Positions 63,830 to 64,000 of a stretch of DNA of 64,000 bases are shown here, piece by piece. Under the pieces are notes generated by a model, which worked only from the letters and a program-made list of their open reading frames with translations, made no database searches and was not told the DNA's origin. Position 1 is the stretch's first letter, and the number at the start of each line of letters is the position of its first letter. Made by a program: the position numbers and the translations under genes. Source of the DNA: Lyophyllum atratum (lineage: Eukaryota; Basidiomycota; Agaricomycetes; Agaricales; Lyophyllaceae); NCBI GenBank assembly GCA_014905825.1, contig JACGCN010000085.1, positions 1 through 64,000 of the forward strand, read 5' to 3'.

Positions 63830-64000
63830 AGCGCTCAGTTGTACAGGGCTAGCCAACAGCCCATGCGTCAGTGGTGCCGGGGCTGCCAGCTGGATTGAAG
63901 GCCAAGCTTCCATTCATCAAATCGAGTGAAACGATGTCAAGGACTCGGCTTTCATCCCACACCAGCCGCTTCATACATTCCACGGCTGCAGAGGGCTGCA

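Larger units (their letters stand above)
61688..64000. other. Gene-free block at the right edge
   Basis: About 2.3 kb upstream of the cyclin gene with no supported exon on either strand; open frames here are short and low in complexity. It includes a triple 11-bp direct repeat (63458-63490) and a 50-bp imperfect hairpin (63780-63829). Part of it is likely the cyclin promoter and leader. Confidence 0.5.

Overview
The window is nuclear DNA from a filamentous basidiomycete, most likely an Agaricomycete. Genes are closely packed on both strands and broken by many 45-65 nt GT-AG introns. The proteins match conserved fungal families, and a secreted GH74 xyloglucanase with a fungal CBM1 points to a wood- or litter-decaying lifestyle. 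No prokaryotic operons, rRNA, CRISPR array or clear transposon was seen. All gene models were spliced by eye, so exon edges are inferred.

Layout. 1-6.3 kb: 5' part of LYS1 (saccharopine dehydrogenase), an SDR oxidoreductase, a TTC1-like TPR protein, the mitochondrial inner membrane protease IMP1 and Elongator subunit ELP4. 7.3-12.1 kb: a large LRR-RhoGEF. 12.4-17.4 kb: two tandem amino acid permeases. 17.9-21.8 kb: a kinase-fold protein with a degenerate DFG motif, and an unrecognised protein. 22.5-25.9 kb: GH74-CBM1. 26.1-31.3 kb: a nuclear-type LRR protein, a polytopic membrane protein and TVP23. 31.9-40.0 kb: an MSG5-like dual-specificity phosphatase, cytochrome b5 reductase CBR1, DLT1, a secreted CAP protein and a small conserved protein. 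40.1-49.0 kb: EMC7, UTP23, polyubiquitin, SWD3/WDR5, eIF3k and an AVT-type vacuolar amino acid transporter. 49.4-61.7 kb: the ISW2-complex subunit ITC1, an unrecognised Ser/Pro-rich protein, a Gfo/Idh/MocA oxidoreductase, an orphan exon pair and a B-type cyclin. 61.7-64 kb: no gene recognised.

Functional themes are amino acid supply and transport (LYS1 with two TGACTC elements, two plasma-membrane permeases, AVT), protein quality control and trafficking (polyubiquitin, EMC7, TVP23, IMP1), chromatin and translation (ITC1, SWD3, ELP4, UTP23, eIF3k) and signalling or cell cycle (RhoGEF, DSP, cyclin). Many neighbours are divergent pairs sharing 70-310 bp, so bidirectional promoters are likely.

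Caution: at least four genes (SDR, TTC1-like, CAP, and the gene at 53.8-56.4 kb) need single-base frame corrections, most of them at short homopolymers. Residual assembly errors are the simplest explanation, but real pseudogenisation cannot be excluded from sequence alone.
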